Shown here in pieces: positions 6,436 to 15,460 of a stretch of DNA of 64,000 nucleotides; the stretch's first letter is position 1; each line of letters begins with the position of its first letter. Under the pieces are notes generated by a model, which saw only the letters and a program-made list of their open reading frames with translations, ran no database searches and was not told the origin of the DNA. Position numbers and translations under genes: made by a program. Source of the DNA: JABJAG01 sp038137215. GTDB taxonomy: Bacteria; Pseudomonadota; Alphaproteobacteria; UBA6615. The stretch lies in NCBI GenBank assembly GCA_038137215.1, contig JAYQBG010000011.1, positions 19,941-83,940 of the forward strand, in the 5' to 3' direction.

Positions 6436-8742
6436 ATGGTGTCCGAAACTGCCGTCGATCCGGTCTGTGGCATGGAGGTGAATCCCGCGACCACAGCGCA
6501 TCATCACGAACATGCCGGTGAAACCTATCATTTCTGCTCGAAAGGGTGTTGTGAACGGTTTGCCGAACGGCCCGATGACTGGCTGAGCGGCAAGGCCCAG
6601 GCCGAGCGGGATGCGGCAGCTCCCGCGGGCGCTCAGTTCACCTGTCCGATGCACCCGGAGATCGTTCAGACCGGACCGGGAAGCTGCCCGAAATGCGGCA
6701 TGGCGCTGGAGCCGATGAGCTTTGCGGCCGAAGCCGGACCCAACCATGAGCTGATTGATTTCACGCGGCGGTTCTGGGTCGGCGCGATGTTCACCCTGCC
6801 GTTGTTTCTCATGACCATGGGCGACATGCTGCCGTTCCTGTCCTTCCATGCGTGGCTCGGCAGCGGGTTCGGCTGGACCCAGTTGATTCTGACCACTCCT
6901 GTTGTGTTATGGGCCGGTGCGCCGTTCTTCGTGCGTGGATGGCAGTCCATCGGTAACCGCAGCCCGAACATGTTCACGCTGATCGCGCTGGGGACCGGCG
7001 CGGCCTATCTCTACAGCCTGGTTGCCGTGGTTCTGCCGGGGCTGGTGCCCGATGCCTTCCGGGGGATGAACGGCGAGGTCGCGCTCTATTTTGAATCTGC
7101 CGCCGTGATCATCGTGCTGGTGCTGCTGGGGCAGATGCTCGAGTTAGGCGCGCGTGAGCGAACGGGCGACGCCCTGCGCGCCTTGCTCAAGTTAACGCCC
7201 GAAACTGCGCGGCGCATTGATGCCGGTGGCGAAGAAACAGAGGTGGACCTCGGCGCTGTCGTGGCGGGGGATCACCTGCGGGTCCGGCCTGGAGAGCGTG
7301 TCCCCGTGGACGGCCGCATCGTCGAAGGGGCCAGCAATGTGGATGAATCGATGATCACCGGCGAATCCATGCCGGTCTCTAAATCGCTGTCGGACCTTGT
7401 GATCGGAGGCACCGTGAACGGCACCGGAAGCTTTGTTATGGAGGCCGAGAGTGTTGGCGCGGATACGATGCTGGCGCGGATCGTTGACATGGTGGCCCAG
7501 GCCCAGCGCTCCCGGGCGCCGATCCAGCGGCTGGCGGATCAGGTGGCCGAGTGGTTTGTGCCGATTGTGGTGGCTTTGGCCGTTCTGGCCTTTGCGGCCT
7601 GGGCGATCTGGGGCCCGCCCCCGGCGCTTGCCTTTGCGGTGGTGGCCTCTGTGTCCGTGCTGATCATCGCGTGTCCCTGCGCGCTCGGACTGGCGACACC
7701 GATGTCGGTGATGGTCGCGACGGGCCGGGGTGCGAGCGCCGGGGTTCTGGTGCGCGATGCGGCGGCGCTGGAGGCGCTGGCGAAGATCGATCTGCTAATC
7801 GTGGACAAGACCGGCACCCTGACGGCGGGGCGCCCGGCATTGACCTCGGTTGTCCCGCTCGGCGACCGGGATGAGCGTGCGGTGCTTGGCTTTTCGGCAA
7901 CCCTGGAACGTGACAGTGAGCACCCGTTGGCGGCGGCGATTGTCGCAGGTGCGGCCGGTCGCGGCGCCGAAACGGGTAAACTCACAGCGTTTGAATCCAT
8001 CACGGGCAAGGGGGTTACCGGTCGCGTGGATGGATGTGACATTGCACTGGGCAATGCCGCGCTCATGCAGGAACGGGGTGTTGAACTGGATGCTCTGGAG
8101 GTGCGCGCCGATTCCCTGCGCACGGAGGGAGCAACAGCGGTTTTCCTCGCGGTCGATGGCGTCCTGGCCGGGCTTCTGGCGGTCTCCGATCCGATCAAGG
8201 ATTCAACGCCCGACGCGCTTGCCGCGTTGCGTGATGATGGGATCGAGATCGTCATGGTGACCGGGGACAACCGGCGTACCGCCGAAGCGGTGGCAGCGAA
8301 ACTCGGGATCGAACAGGTCGAGGCAGATGTGCTGCCGGCCGACAAGGAGGCCATTGTGCGCCGCTATCAGGATGCCGGGCGACGTGTGGCCATGGTTGGT
8401 GACGGGATCAACGACGCCCCGGCGCTGGCCCGGGCCGAAGTGGGAATCGCCATGGGGACAGGCACCGATGTGGCCATGGAAAGCGCCGGGATCACGCTTG
8501 TCAAAGGCGATCTCGGCGCGCTGGTCCGCGCGCGCCATCTGGCGACCGCCACCCTGCGCAACATCCGCCAGAACCTGTTCTTCGCCTTTTTCTATAACAG
8601 CGCCGGGGTGCCGCTGGCCGCCGGGATTCTTTTCCCGTTCCTCGGAATCCTGCTCAACCCCATGATCGCCGCCGCGGCCATGAGCCTGAGTTCGGTCTCG
8701 GTGATCGCCAACGCGCTCCGTCTGCGGAACGCGAAGCTCTAG
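6436..8742 (+). CDS. copA: Copper-exporting P1B-type ATPase with YHS domain
   Basis: A 768-residue inner-membrane ATPase. From the N-terminus: a YHS-type metal domain (DPVCGMEV, residues 8-15), a CPMHP...CPKCGM heavy-metal-binding motif (about 63-84), transmembrane helices from about residue 110, the TGES actuator, the CPC transport motif near residue 411, DKTGTLT phosphorylation site near 456, SEHPLA nucleotide motif, and the GDGINDAPAL hinge near 655. These define a Cu+ exporter. GGAGGG lies before the ATG, which follows the MerR-like gene by 1 bp, so the two are cotranscribed. The YHS and MHP domains in place of the usual CxxC HMA domain fit the CopA variants of many proteobacteria. Confidence 0.95.
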   Translation: MVSETAVDPVCGMEVNPATTAHHHEHAGETYHFCSKGCCERFAERPDDWLSGKAQAERDAAAPAGAQFTCPMHPEIVQTGPGSCPKCGMALEPMSFAAEAGPNHELIDFTRRFWVGAMFTLPLFLMTMGDMLPFLSFHAWLGSGFGWTQLILTTPVVLWAGAPFFVRGWQSIGNRSPNMFTLIALGTGAAYLYSLVAVVLPGLVPDAFRGMNGEVALYFESAAVIIVLVLLGQMLELGARERTGDALRALLKLTPETARRIDAGGEETEVDLGAVVAGDHLRVRPGERVPVDGRIVEGASNVDESMITGESMPVSKSLSDLVIGGTVNGTGSFVMEAESVGADTMLARIVDMVAQAQRSRAPIQRLADQVAEWFVPIVVALAVLAFAAWAIWGPPPALAFAVVASVSVLIIACPCALGLATPMSVMVATGRGASAGVLVRDAAALEALAKIDLLIVDKTGTLTAGRPALTSVVPLGDRDERAVLGFSATLERDSEHPLAAAIVAGAAGRGAETGKLTAFESITGKGVTGRVDGCDIALGNAALMQERGVELDALEVRADSLRTEGATAVFLAVDGVLAGLLAVSDPIKDSTPDALAALRDDGIEIVMVTGDNRRTAEAVAAKLGIEQVEADVLPADKEAIVRRYQDAGRRVAMVGDGINDAPALARAEVGIAMGTGTDVAMESAGITLVKGDLGALVRARHLATATLRNIRQNLFFAFFYNSAGVPLAAGILFPFLGILLNPMIAAAAMSLSSVSVIANALRLRNAKL

Positions 8743-8760
8743 GTCGTCCTAGAGCGGGAT

Positions 8761-8777
8761 CGTTTCAGGTGGAAACG
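8761..8777 (+). terminator. Hairpin after copA
   Basis: CGTTTC (8761-8766) and GAAACG (8772-8777) form a 6-bp stem with a 5-nt loop, 18 bp after the copA stop. Together with the upstream CTAGAGCGGGAT it looks like the short intergenic repeat frequent in alphaproteobacteria. A T-tract is lacking. Confidence 0.4.
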
Positions 8778-8814
8778 ACTCTGCTTGCGCCTCGGCGCCT
8801 CGATCACATCATCT

Positions 8815-8905
8815 CGTCATGCCCGCGAAGGCGGGCATCCATAAACACCTTGCTGCAACAAGGCAGCCGCCCGCGTGTATAGGATCCCGCCTTCGCGGGA
8901 ACGAC
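8815..8905. repeat. Palindromic intergenic repeat, family A (copy 1)
   Basis: Two arms, GTCATGCCCGCGAAGGCG... and ...CGCCTTCGCGGGAACGAC, form a long imperfect inverted repeat with a smaller CCTTG/CAAGG hairpin between. Similar GTCATGCCCG palindromes occur at 11892, 50266 and 58258. They resemble REP-like elements common between alphaproteobacterial genes. Confidence 0.7.
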
Positions 8906-8961
8906 GAAACGAGCGGTGGACGAATTTGTGGCGGAACTGCTTCCAGCTTACAAGATCACGT

Positions 8962-10008
8962 TCAGGCGTTGCCGCGGTTCTCGCGCCACAGGCCCAGCGT
9001 TTGTTGGACCGGTCGGTCGGAGAAGCTGAACAGCACGGCGTCTTCGCTGGCGATGTGCTTCTGGGGGGCCCAGCACGGCACGACGAAATGGTCGCGCTTG
9101 GACCATTCGAAGGTCTGGTCGCCGATTATCGATTTACCCGAGCCTTCCACCACGCTGTACACGGTTGCGTCGGTGCTCTGATATGTCGCAGTCTCGAAGC
9201 CCTTGGGCAGCAACTGCATGAAGGTGCCGAGCGTCGGCATCGCCGATTTCCCGTTATCGGGGTTCACGTAGCGCAGCTTCAGGCCGTGACACGGATCCCA
9301 TTCCTCGGCCTTGCGCATGGTTTCGAGCGCTTCGCGGGTACGCGAATACGGGTAGTTGAAGATCGGTGAATTCGCGGTCGGCGGTTCGTGGTCCACAGGC
9401 GCGAGACCCATGCCGTAACGTGCAAGAGTATCGCCGGCGGGCCGGGAGGTCGGATGGGTCGGCTCCGGATAGGGCTCGGCAAAGGTGGTGTCCAGGGTTT
9501 CGACCAGCGGGACATCCAGCCCGTCGAGCCAGACCATCGGCTGGTCGGTCTCGTTGCCATGGTCGTGCCAGGTCCAGGACGGGGTGATCACAAAATCGCC
9601 CTCTTCCATGATGGTTTTCTCGCCGTCAACGGCGGTGTAGGCGCCCGAGCCTTCCACGATGAAGCGCAGCGCGGCCTGGGTGTGGCGATGGGCCGGCGCA
9701 ACCTCGCCCGGCATGATGAGCTGCAACCCAGCAAACAGGGATGTGGTGACGCGATAGCGGCCGCGCATGCCAGGGTTTTCGAGGATCAGCACCCGGCGTT
9801 CGGCCTGTTCGGCGGTGATCAGGTCCGCCGACTTCATCAGCGTGTCGCGGATCTCGTTGTAGTGCCAGATATAGGGCTGGCAGTCGCTCTTGGGCGTCTT
9901 GCGGGCGAAGGTGTGGAGAACTTCCCACAGGGGCGCCAAGTTCTTCGGATCACAGTCATCCTTGTAATAGGGCATCAGGTCCGGACGGACATCGGCGACA
10001 ATGGTCAT
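8962..10008 (-). CDS. Gentisate 1,2-dioxygenase
   Basis: A 348-residue bicupin of the gentisate 1,2-dioxygenase family, which cleaves gentisate to maleylpyruvate with Fe(II). The N-terminal cupin carries the iron-binding stretch APAHRHTQAALRFIVEG near residues 104-120 and the PSWTWHDHGN segment near 142-151, both characteristic of the family. The second cupin is around residues 260-335. The length is normal (340-375). The ATG at 10008 is followed downstream by no maleylpyruvate isomerase or fumarylpyruvate hydrolase, so the rest of the gentisate pathway is elsewhere. The homologous 1-hydroxy-2-naphthoate dioxygenase is a possible alternative. Confidence 0.9.
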   Translation of the reverse strand: MTIVADVRPDLMPYYKDDCDPKNLAPLWEVLHTFARKTPKSDCQPYIWHYNEIRDTLMKSADLITAEQAERRVLILENPGMRGRYRVTTSLFAGLQLIMPGEVAPAHRHTQAALRFIVEGSGAYTAVDGEKTIMEEGDFVITPSWTWHDHGNETDQPMVWLDGLDVPLVETLDTTFAEPYPEPTHPTSRPAGDTLARYGMGLAPVDHEPPTANSPIFNYPYSRTREALETMRKAEEWDPCHGLKLRYVNPDNGKSAMPTLGTFMQLLPKGFETATYQSTDATVYSVVEGSGKSIIGDQTFEWSKRDHFVVPCWAPQKHIASEDAVLFSFSDRPVQQTLGLWRENRGNA

Positions 10009-10118
10009 GTTGTTTTCTCCATTTTCCGGGCTGCCCCTGGGGTCTGCAGCCGCGTTCGTTTGCTGCGTATCTTATACACCAGACACGCGGAATTTGTGCT
10101 CGCGTCGAGGGCCTGCGC

Positions 10119-11438
10119 TCACGCCAATAGTTGTGGCAGGAAAAGTGTGATTGTCGGGAACAAAATCAAGATCCCGACGCGCACCAGATCCGATGCGAAG
10201 AAAGGCATGACGCCCTTGAAGGTTTCGATCATCGGAACGTCTTTTGCCATCGAGTTGATGATGAAGACGTTCAGGCCGACCGGCGGTGTGATCAGGCCCA
10301 TTTCCACGACAATCAGCGAAATGATGCCGAACCACAATTTGGCTTCGTCGGGTGACATCCCGAAATCCAGTCCGGCGATGATCGGCCAGAAGATCGGCAC
10401 GGTCAGGAAGATCATCGAGAGAGAATCCATCACGAAGCCGAGCAGGATGTAGAGGACGAGCATCCCGAACAGAATGGTGTAGGGCGACAGGCCGGAGTTC
10501 CCGAAGAAGTCTGCCGCCGCGATCGGCAGTTGGGAGAACCCCAGGAAGGCATTGAAGATCGCCGCACCGAGCAGGATCAGAAAGATCATCGCGGTGGTCT
10601 GGGCCGTGCCGAGCAGGGCCTCGATAAAGCCGTCGAGGCGCATGCCACCGCGGGTCACGGCGATCAGAAAGGTGCCGAAGGCGCCAACACCGGAGCCTTC
10701 TGTGGGGGTGAAGATGCCGAAATAAATGCCGCCCATCACCAGCAGGAAGATTACCAGCACCGGCCAGATTTCGAGCAATGCCGACCATTTCTGGGCGCGT
10801 GTGGCGCGTTCACCGGCCGGGCCGGCTTCCAGATTGACCCGCACGATGATGGCGATCACCAGGATGTAGCCGAGCGCGGCCAGAATTCCGGGGATGAGAG
10901 CCGCCTGAAACAGCGTGGCCACATTGGCCTCGACCATGACGGCGTAGATGATCAGCACCACCGAGGGCGGGATCAGGATGCCCAGGGTGCCGCCGGCAGC
11001 CAGCGAGCCCGTGGCCAGCGATCCTGAATAGTTGAACCGGCGTAACTCCGGCAGCGCGACCTGGCCCATGGTGGCCGAGGTGGCGAGCGAAGATCCGCTG
11101 ATCGCGCCAAACCCGGCGCAGCCGTCGACCGACGCCATGGCGATGCCACCGCGGTGGTGGCCGAGCCATGTGTTGGCCGCGGCGAAGAGCGCCTGACTCA
11201 GTCCTGCCTTGGCGGCGAACTGGCCCATCAGCAGGAACAGCGGTACGACCGACAGACTTTCCGTCGTGAAGCGCCAGTAGGTCTCGGTCTTGAAGTAGCT
11301 GAACAGCGCGGTTTCAACCGCGATCATGACATAGCCGCCCATACCGACCGCGATCATCGCAATCCCGATGGGAATGCGCAGGGCCAGCAGGATGAACAGG
11401 ACGCCGAACCCGGCGAAGCCGATTTCGAGACTGGTCAT
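10119..11438 (-). CDS. dctM: TRAP transporter large permease (DctM family)
   Basis: A 439-residue very hydrophobic protein with about 12 membrane segments, matching the TRAP large subunit. Visible signatures include GxxAxxxxxGCxGFGAxSGSSLATSATMGQ (about residues 98-128) and the GTLGILIPPS motif. It should work with a small permease (DctQ) and a periplasmic receptor (DctP) for sodium-driven uptake of organic acids. Neither partner gene is next to it: upstream lies a GH3 fragment on the other strand. The stretch just before the ATG reads GRYIDKPDFTV with the stop overlapping the start as ATGA, perhaps a residue of a lost partner gene. The start at 11438 is fixed by homology. Confidence 0.9.
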   Translation of the reverse strand: MTSLEIGFAGFGVLFILLALRIPIGIAMIAVGMGGYVMIAVETALFSYFKTETYWRFTTESLSVVPLFLLMGQFAAKAGLSQALFAAANTWLGHHRGGIAMASVDGCAGFGAISGSSLATSATMGQVALPELRRFNYSGSLATGSLAAGGTLGILIPPSVVLIIYAVMVEANVATLFQAALIPGILAALGYILVIAIIVRVNLEAGPAGERATRAQKWSALLEIWPVLVIFLLVMGGIYFGIFTPTEGSGVGAFGTFLIAVTRGGMRLDGFIEALLGTAQTTAMIFLILLGAAIFNAFLGFSQLPIAAADFFGNSGLSPYTILFGMLVLYILLGFVMDSLSMIFLTVPIFWPIIAGLDFGMSPDEAKLWFGIISLIVVEMGLITPPVGLNVFIINSMAKDVPMIETFKGVMPFFASDLVRVGILILFPTITLFLPQLLA

Positions 11439-11470
11439 ACGGTGAAATCCGGCTTGTCGATATAACGGCC

Positions 11471-11884
11471 CGCGCGGAATTCGGCGATGCTGCGATCCGG
11501 GATGGTGCGGCATCCATCGGCGCGGAAGTCACGGACTGGTCTGTGGGGGCCTTGCACGCCGATGACGACGACAGCCGGGGCGGGCATTTCTACGTGATCG
11601 AGTGTGCGGGCGAGACGCCGTCAGACACCCGGCTCGCCCATTTCATGAAGACCCTGGATGCTGCCCTTTGCGAAACCAATGAAGATTACGAGGCGCACCG
11701 GTCCGGCGGGTTCGGGATGAAGGCGCCTGAAGCCGTGGCCGTCCCGCCGGGAACCTTCGCGGCCTGGATGAAGTCGCGCGGTCAGCTCGGCGGGCAGCAC
11801 AAAGTGCCGCGCATCATCAACGATGAAGAACTTTTCACCGGCTTGCGCAAATGCGTGGCCGGGGAACGGCAGGCGGGTGCCTAG
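11471..11884 (+). pseudogene. C-terminal fragment of a GH3-family protein
   Basis: The plus-strand frame from about 11471 reads AEFGDAAIRDGAASIGAEV, then GGHFYVIECAG and ends with GTFAAWMKSRGQLGGQHKVPRI. This is the C-terminal domain of GH3 (auxin-responsive promoter) acyl-adenylating proteins, including the GGQ-KVPR signature. A full GH3 protein has about 500-550 residues; here only about 135 remain and the adenylation domain is absent. The fragment abuts the start of dctM, so it looks like a deletion or recombination junction that also removed the dctQ gene. A GTG at 11543 could start a 113-residue product, but it is unlikely to be functional. Confidence 0.65.
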
Positions 11885-11891
11885 AAAATGC

Positions 11892-11923
11892 CGTCATGCG
11901 CGGACTTGATCCGCGTATCTCAT
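11892..11923. repeat. Palindromic intergenic repeat, family A (half copy)
   Basis: CGTCATGCGCGGACTTGATC followed by CGCGTATC resembles the arms of the elements at 50266-50340. Only one arm is present here, directly upstream of a family B repeat. Confidence 0.55.
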
Positions 11924-11937
11924 GTTCGTTTTCGCGC

Positions 11938-12020
11938 CATTGCGAGGCGCGCAGCAACGAAGCAATCCAGCGATCAGCCAGGCCCGCTCTGGATTGTGCC
12001 GCCTTCGGCTCGCAATTACG
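11938..12020. repeat. Palindromic intergenic repeat, family B (copy 1)
   Basis: The element starts CATTGCGAGGCGCGCAGCAA, has GAAGCAATCCAG and CTGGATTG inner arms, and ends CTCGCAATTACGG. A second copy with the same plan is at 50165-50250. It is an imperfect inverted repeat of about 83 bp between convergent genes. Confidence 0.7.
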
Positions 12021-12036
12021 GACTGAGACGGCGGAC

Positions 12037-12900
12037 CTAACCTTCCAGAAATTCCTTTGCCCATACGCTGTAGTCGCCGTCGCGCATCAAGCGCTTCATG
12101 GTTTCGCCCGGCGCGACATTCTCCAGATCGTCGGGATGGGTGCCGTCCGCCAGCGCCGTTTGTGTCTCCAGAAAGGCCTGCATGGCCGCGGCATGAACCT
12201 TGTGGCCCTGCAGGCAGATGCGGACCCCCAGCGAGGCCAGCCAGTCCCGGTCCATCATGTCGCGTGACGCGCTGCCCAGGATGATCGGCGCGGAAACTTC
12301 CTTTGCGATGGTCTCCAGATCTTCCCGTGTCTTCACGCCGACGAGAAACAGCGCATCGACCCCAACCGCCTCATAAGCGGTTGCCCGCCGGATGGCTTCG
12401 TCCACGCCGGCGATTCCGGCGGCGCTCGTGCGTCCGGCAATCGACAACTCCGGATCGATTCGCGCATCCAGCGCCGCTTTCATTTTCCCCAGACCTTCTT
12501 CGAGGGTGATCAGACTTGCCTTCCCGCCAGATCCGAACGGGTTCGGCAGGTCCGTGTCTTCGATCGAAAGCGCGGCCACGCCGGCCATCTCGAGCTCCTC
12601 CACGGTTCGCCGGACATTGAGCGCATTGCCGTAGCCGTGATCGGCATCGACGAGCACGGGCAGATCGCAGGCGCGGCCGATCCGCCGGGCCTGATCGGCG
12701 AACTCGGACAATGTCAGAACGATGAGGTCCGGTGCCGCAAGCACATTCATGGAGGCCACAGACCCGGCGAAAATGGCGAGTTTGAAACCCACCTCCTGGG
12801 TGATGCGGGCTGTCATCGGATCGGCGACGGAGCCGGGGTGAATGCACGCATCCCCCGTCAGGATGGCGCGGAAATTCTTGCGGCGTTCGGTAAAGCGCAT
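12037..12900 (-). CDS. Isocitrate lyase/PEP mutase superfamily enzyme, oxaloacetate-decarboxylase-like
   Basis: A 287-residue TIM-barrel protein. DADHGYGNALNVRRTVEELE (about 80-99) gives the Mg-binding aspartates, and SIEDTDLPNPFG follows. The overall length and the AGSVASM and RTSAA segments match the PA4872-type oxaloacetate decarboxylase branch of the isocitrate lyase superfamily, which lacks the isocitrate lyase KKCGH loop. The likely reaction is oxaloacetate to pyruvate and CO2, but other 2-oxoacid C-C lyase activities are possible. It lies just downstream of a CaiB/BaiF CoA transferase on the same strand (16 bp), so they are probably cotranscribed. Confidence 0.82.
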   Translation of the reverse strand: MRFTERRKNFRAILTGDACIHPGSVADPMTARITQEVGFKLAIFAGSVASMNVLAAPDLIVLTLSEFADQARRIGRACDLPVLVDADHGYGNALNVRRTVEELEMAGVAALSIEDTDLPNPFGSGGKASLITLEEGLGKMKAALDARIDPELSIAGRTSAAGIAGVDEAIRRATAYEAVGVDALFLVGVKTREDLETIAKEVSAPIILGSASRDMMDRDWLASLGVRICLQGHKVHAAAMQAFLETQTALADGTHPDDLENVAPGETMKRLMRDGDYSVWAKEFLEG

Positions 12901-12916
12901 AGTGGGTGTCCTCGGT

Positions 12917-14134
12917 TCAGGTCAGTTTGCGGCGCGCGCGTACCAGCGCGCCGGCTTCGGCCAATGCCTCGATGTCGTCATCCTGATAGCCGTGCTCGGC
13001 CAGGATCTCGTCGGCCTGGGCTCCAAAAGCAGGCGGTGTGGAGCGAAGCTCGGCGGGCGTGCGGCTGAATTTGATCGGTGTGCCGGCACCTTCATACCAG
13101 TCGAGTTTGTAGGTCATGTTGCGGTGTTTGGTGTGGGGCGCATTCATGACCTGCCCGGTGTCGAGCACCGGCCCGGCCGGAATGCCTGCCGCGAGCAGCT
13201 TCATGCAAAGTTCCTCGCCATCCACGGCCGCGAAGGCTGCGAGCAGTTCCTCGCGAAGTTCGGCGCGATTGGCGACCCGGACGGAGTTGTTCTCGAAGCG
13301 GGGGTCTTCGATCAGATCCGGGCGACCGAGCTCCTTGCACAAGCGCGCATAGGCGCGGTTGTTCCCGGCGCCGATGAACACATCGACGGTCTGGGTGGGG
13401 AACTTGTCATAGGGTGCGATGTTGGAATGCTGATTGGCCGTAATCCCCGGTACCTCTCCGCCCGAGAGATAGTAGTTCGGAATGTGCGGATGCATGAGCG
13501 AGACCGCGCAATCGTAAAGCGTCATGTCGATGAACTGGCCGCGCCCGGAATTCTGCCGTTCGAAGAGCGCCATCAGGATGGCCACGCAGGAATAGAGCCC
13601 GGTCCCCATGTCGACGGCGGCGATGCCCACCCGGGTCGGCTCCTTGTCGGCACCGCCATTGATCGAGAACCAGCCGGCCATCGCCTGCACGATGGCGTCA
13701 TAGCCGGGAAAGCCGCCGAGCGGTCCATCCTCGCCATAACCCGAAATCCGGCAATGGATCAGGCGCGGGAATTTTTCCGACAGGGTGTCCTTGTAGCCGA
13801 TGCCCCATTTTTCCAGCGTGCCCGTCTTGTAGTTGTCGATCAGCACATCGGCGTCTTCGAGCAAGCGCAGAAAGACCTCGCGTCCTTCGGGCCTGGAGAG
13901 ATCGAGGCCGATCGAGCGTTTGTTGCGGTTGAGACCGACAAAATAGGACGCATCGCCCTCGTGGAAGGGTGGGCCCCAGTCGCGCACCTCATCGCCCTGG
14001 GGCGGCTCGACTTTGATGACGGTTGCGCCGTGGTCCGCCAGGATCTGCGTGCAGTAGGGACCACCGAGAACCCGCGCGAGATCGACAACCTTGAGACCAG
14101 CGAGCGCGCCGAAGGGTGATGTGTTTGGGGACAT
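12917..14134 (-). CDS. CaiB/BaiF (class III) CoA transferase
   Basis: A 405-residue family III CoA transferase. The N-terminus LKVVDLARVLGGPYCTQILA, with GATVIKVEPPQGDEVR, is diagnostic. The catalytic aspartate is expected in the VGIAAVDMGTGLYS segment near residue 176. Members move CoA between dicarboxylic or carboxylic acids, for example formyl-CoA:oxalate or succinyl-CoA-dependent activations. The start at 14134 is by homology; the frame is open further upstream, but that stretch is not family-like. The downstream gene is the oxaloacetate-decarboxylase-like enzyme. The substrate cannot be told. Confidence 0.92.
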   Translation of the reverse strand: MSPNTSPFGALAGLKVVDLARVLGGPYCTQILADHGATVIKVEPPQGDEVRDWGPPFHEGDASYFVGLNRNKRSIGLDLSRPEGREVFLRLLEDADVLIDNYKTGTLEKWGIGYKDTLSEKFPRLIHCRISGYGEDGPLGGFPGYDAIVQAMAGWFSINGGADKEPTRVGIAAVDMGTGLYSCVAILMALFERQNSGRGQFIDMTLYDCAVSLMHPHIPNYYLSGGEVPGITANQHSNIAPYDKFPTQTVDVFIGAGNNRAYARLCKELGRPDLIEDPRFENNSVRVANRAELREELLAAFAAVDGEELCMKLLAAGIPAGPVLDTGQVMNAPHTKHRNMTYKLDWYEGAGTPIKFSRTPAELRSTPPAFGAQADEILAEHGYQDDDIEALAEAGALVRARRKLT

Positions 14135-14275
14135 CGATTTTGGCCTGAGATAGTGTTGCGATAATCGGATGAAACGAATGGGGGCATACCAGATGCCGGA
14201 CCTGATTGCAGGGTCGATGCTAGTTTCCCGGTTCGTCCCCGTCCATGCCGGAGACCAGTTCAAGGGAGAGACCAC

Positions 14276-15439
14276 GTGAGCGCATCAACCAAGTTCGAAG
14301 ACCTTGAGGTCGGCTATGACATTCCCGCGCGACCGGGAATGGATGAAGCCGATATCCAGACGCCTTGTCTCGTGCTCGACCTCGACGCGCTGGAACGGAA
14401 TATCCAGAAGATGGGTGACTATGCTGCCGCCCACGGCATGGGTCTGCGCGTCCACGGCAAGATGCACAAATCCGCCGATATCGCGAAGCTGCAGCAACGT
14501 ATCGGCGGCGCGGTCGGCATCTGCTGCCAGAAGCCGTCGGAAGCCGAGGCCTTCGTGCGCGGGGGCATTGCCGACGTTTTGGTATCGAATGAGGTCCGCG
14601 ACCTCAAAAAAATCGATCGCCTGGCACAAATTCCCAAACGGGGCGCGCGGGTGCTCGTTTGTGTGGACGATCCGGTCAATGTGGCGGAGCTGTCCGAAGC
14701 CGCCTTGCGCCACGGCACGCAGCTCGAAGTTCTTGTCGAGATCGATTGCGGCCAGGGCCGCTGCGGTGTGACGACCCCGGAAGAGGTTGTCGGTCTCGCC
14801 CGCGCAATCGAGGCGGCGGACGGACTGAAATACAGCGGGATTCAGGCCTATCAGGGCACGATGCAGCATATCGAGAGCTACTCCGCGCGCGTCGATGCCT
14901 TCGAACGTATCAGCGCACAGGTCCGCGGCATTGTCGCCGGACTGGAGGCAGCCGGACTGACGCCCGAGCTGGTGTCCGGAGGCGGCACGGGGTCCTACAG
15001 TCTGGAAAGCAACTCAGGCATCTACAACGAGCTGCAATGCGGGTCCTATGCGTTCATGGATGCCGATTATGGCCGGATCGAGAATGCGGACGGCGAACGG
15101 TTCGATGACGGGGAATGGGAGAACGCCTTCTTCCTCCTCACCCAGGTGATGAGCCATGTGAAGGCCGACCGGGCTGTTGTCGATGCGGGTTTAAAAAGCC
15201 AGTCCCTCGATAGCGGACTGCCCTTCGTCCACAGCCGCGACGATGTGGAATACATTTCCTGCTCGGACGAGCACGGCGTGGTCTCCGATCCGACCGGGGT
15301 GTTGAAGGTGGGGGACAAGCTGCGCCTTGTGCCTGGGCACTGCGATCCGACCGTCAATCTGCATGACTGGTTTGTCGGGGTGCGGAACGGAAAGGTGGAG
15401 ACCCTCTGGCCCGTGACCGCGCGCGGCAAGGCTTACTGA
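14276..15439 (+). CDS. PLP-dependent D-threonine/beta-hydroxyaspartate aldolase-like protein (DSD1/alanine-racemase fold)
   Basis: A 387-residue protein starting with GTG, preceded by GGGAGAG. The N-terminal barrel has the PLP lysine in RVHGKMHKSADIA (about 59-71). The C-terminal beta domain ends with the metal-binding PGHCDPTVNLHDW (His and Asp ligands) of D-threonine aldolase, D-serine dehydratase and BhcC. Its length and the GICCQKPSEAEAFVRGG stretch are close to what I recall for beta-hydroxyaspartate aldolase (BhcC). The other bhc genes are not around it, so the exact substrate stays open: a D-3-hydroxyaspartate or D-threonine type retro-aldol cleavage giving glycine is the best guess. 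Confidence 0.82.
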   Translation: MSASTKFEDLEVGYDIPARPGMDEADIQTPCLVLDLDALERNIQKMGDYAAAHGMGLRVHGKMHKSADIAKLQQRIGGAVGICCQKPSEAEAFVRGGIADVLVSNEVRDLKKIDRLAQIPKRGARVLVCVDDPVNVAELSEAALRHGTQLEVLVEIDCGQGRCGVTTPEEVVGLARAIEAADGLKYSGIQAYQGTMQHIESYSARVDAFERISAQVRGIVAGLEAAGLTPELVSGGGTGSYSLESNSGIYNELQCGSYAFMDADYGRIENADGERFDDGEWENAFFLLTQVMSHVKADRAVVDAGLKSQSLDSGLPFVHSRDDVEYISCSDEHGVVSDPTGVLKVGDKLRLVPGHCDPTVNLHDWFVGVRNGKVETLWPVTARGKAY

Positions 15440-15460
15440 CCGGCAGATGCCGGCTGTGCC

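Noticed and set aside
11439..11532. Minus-strand DctQ gene upstream of dctM
   Set aside because: The minus reading overlaps GH3 coding sequence on the plus strand and shows no membrane helices. At most a few terminal codons might be a remnant.
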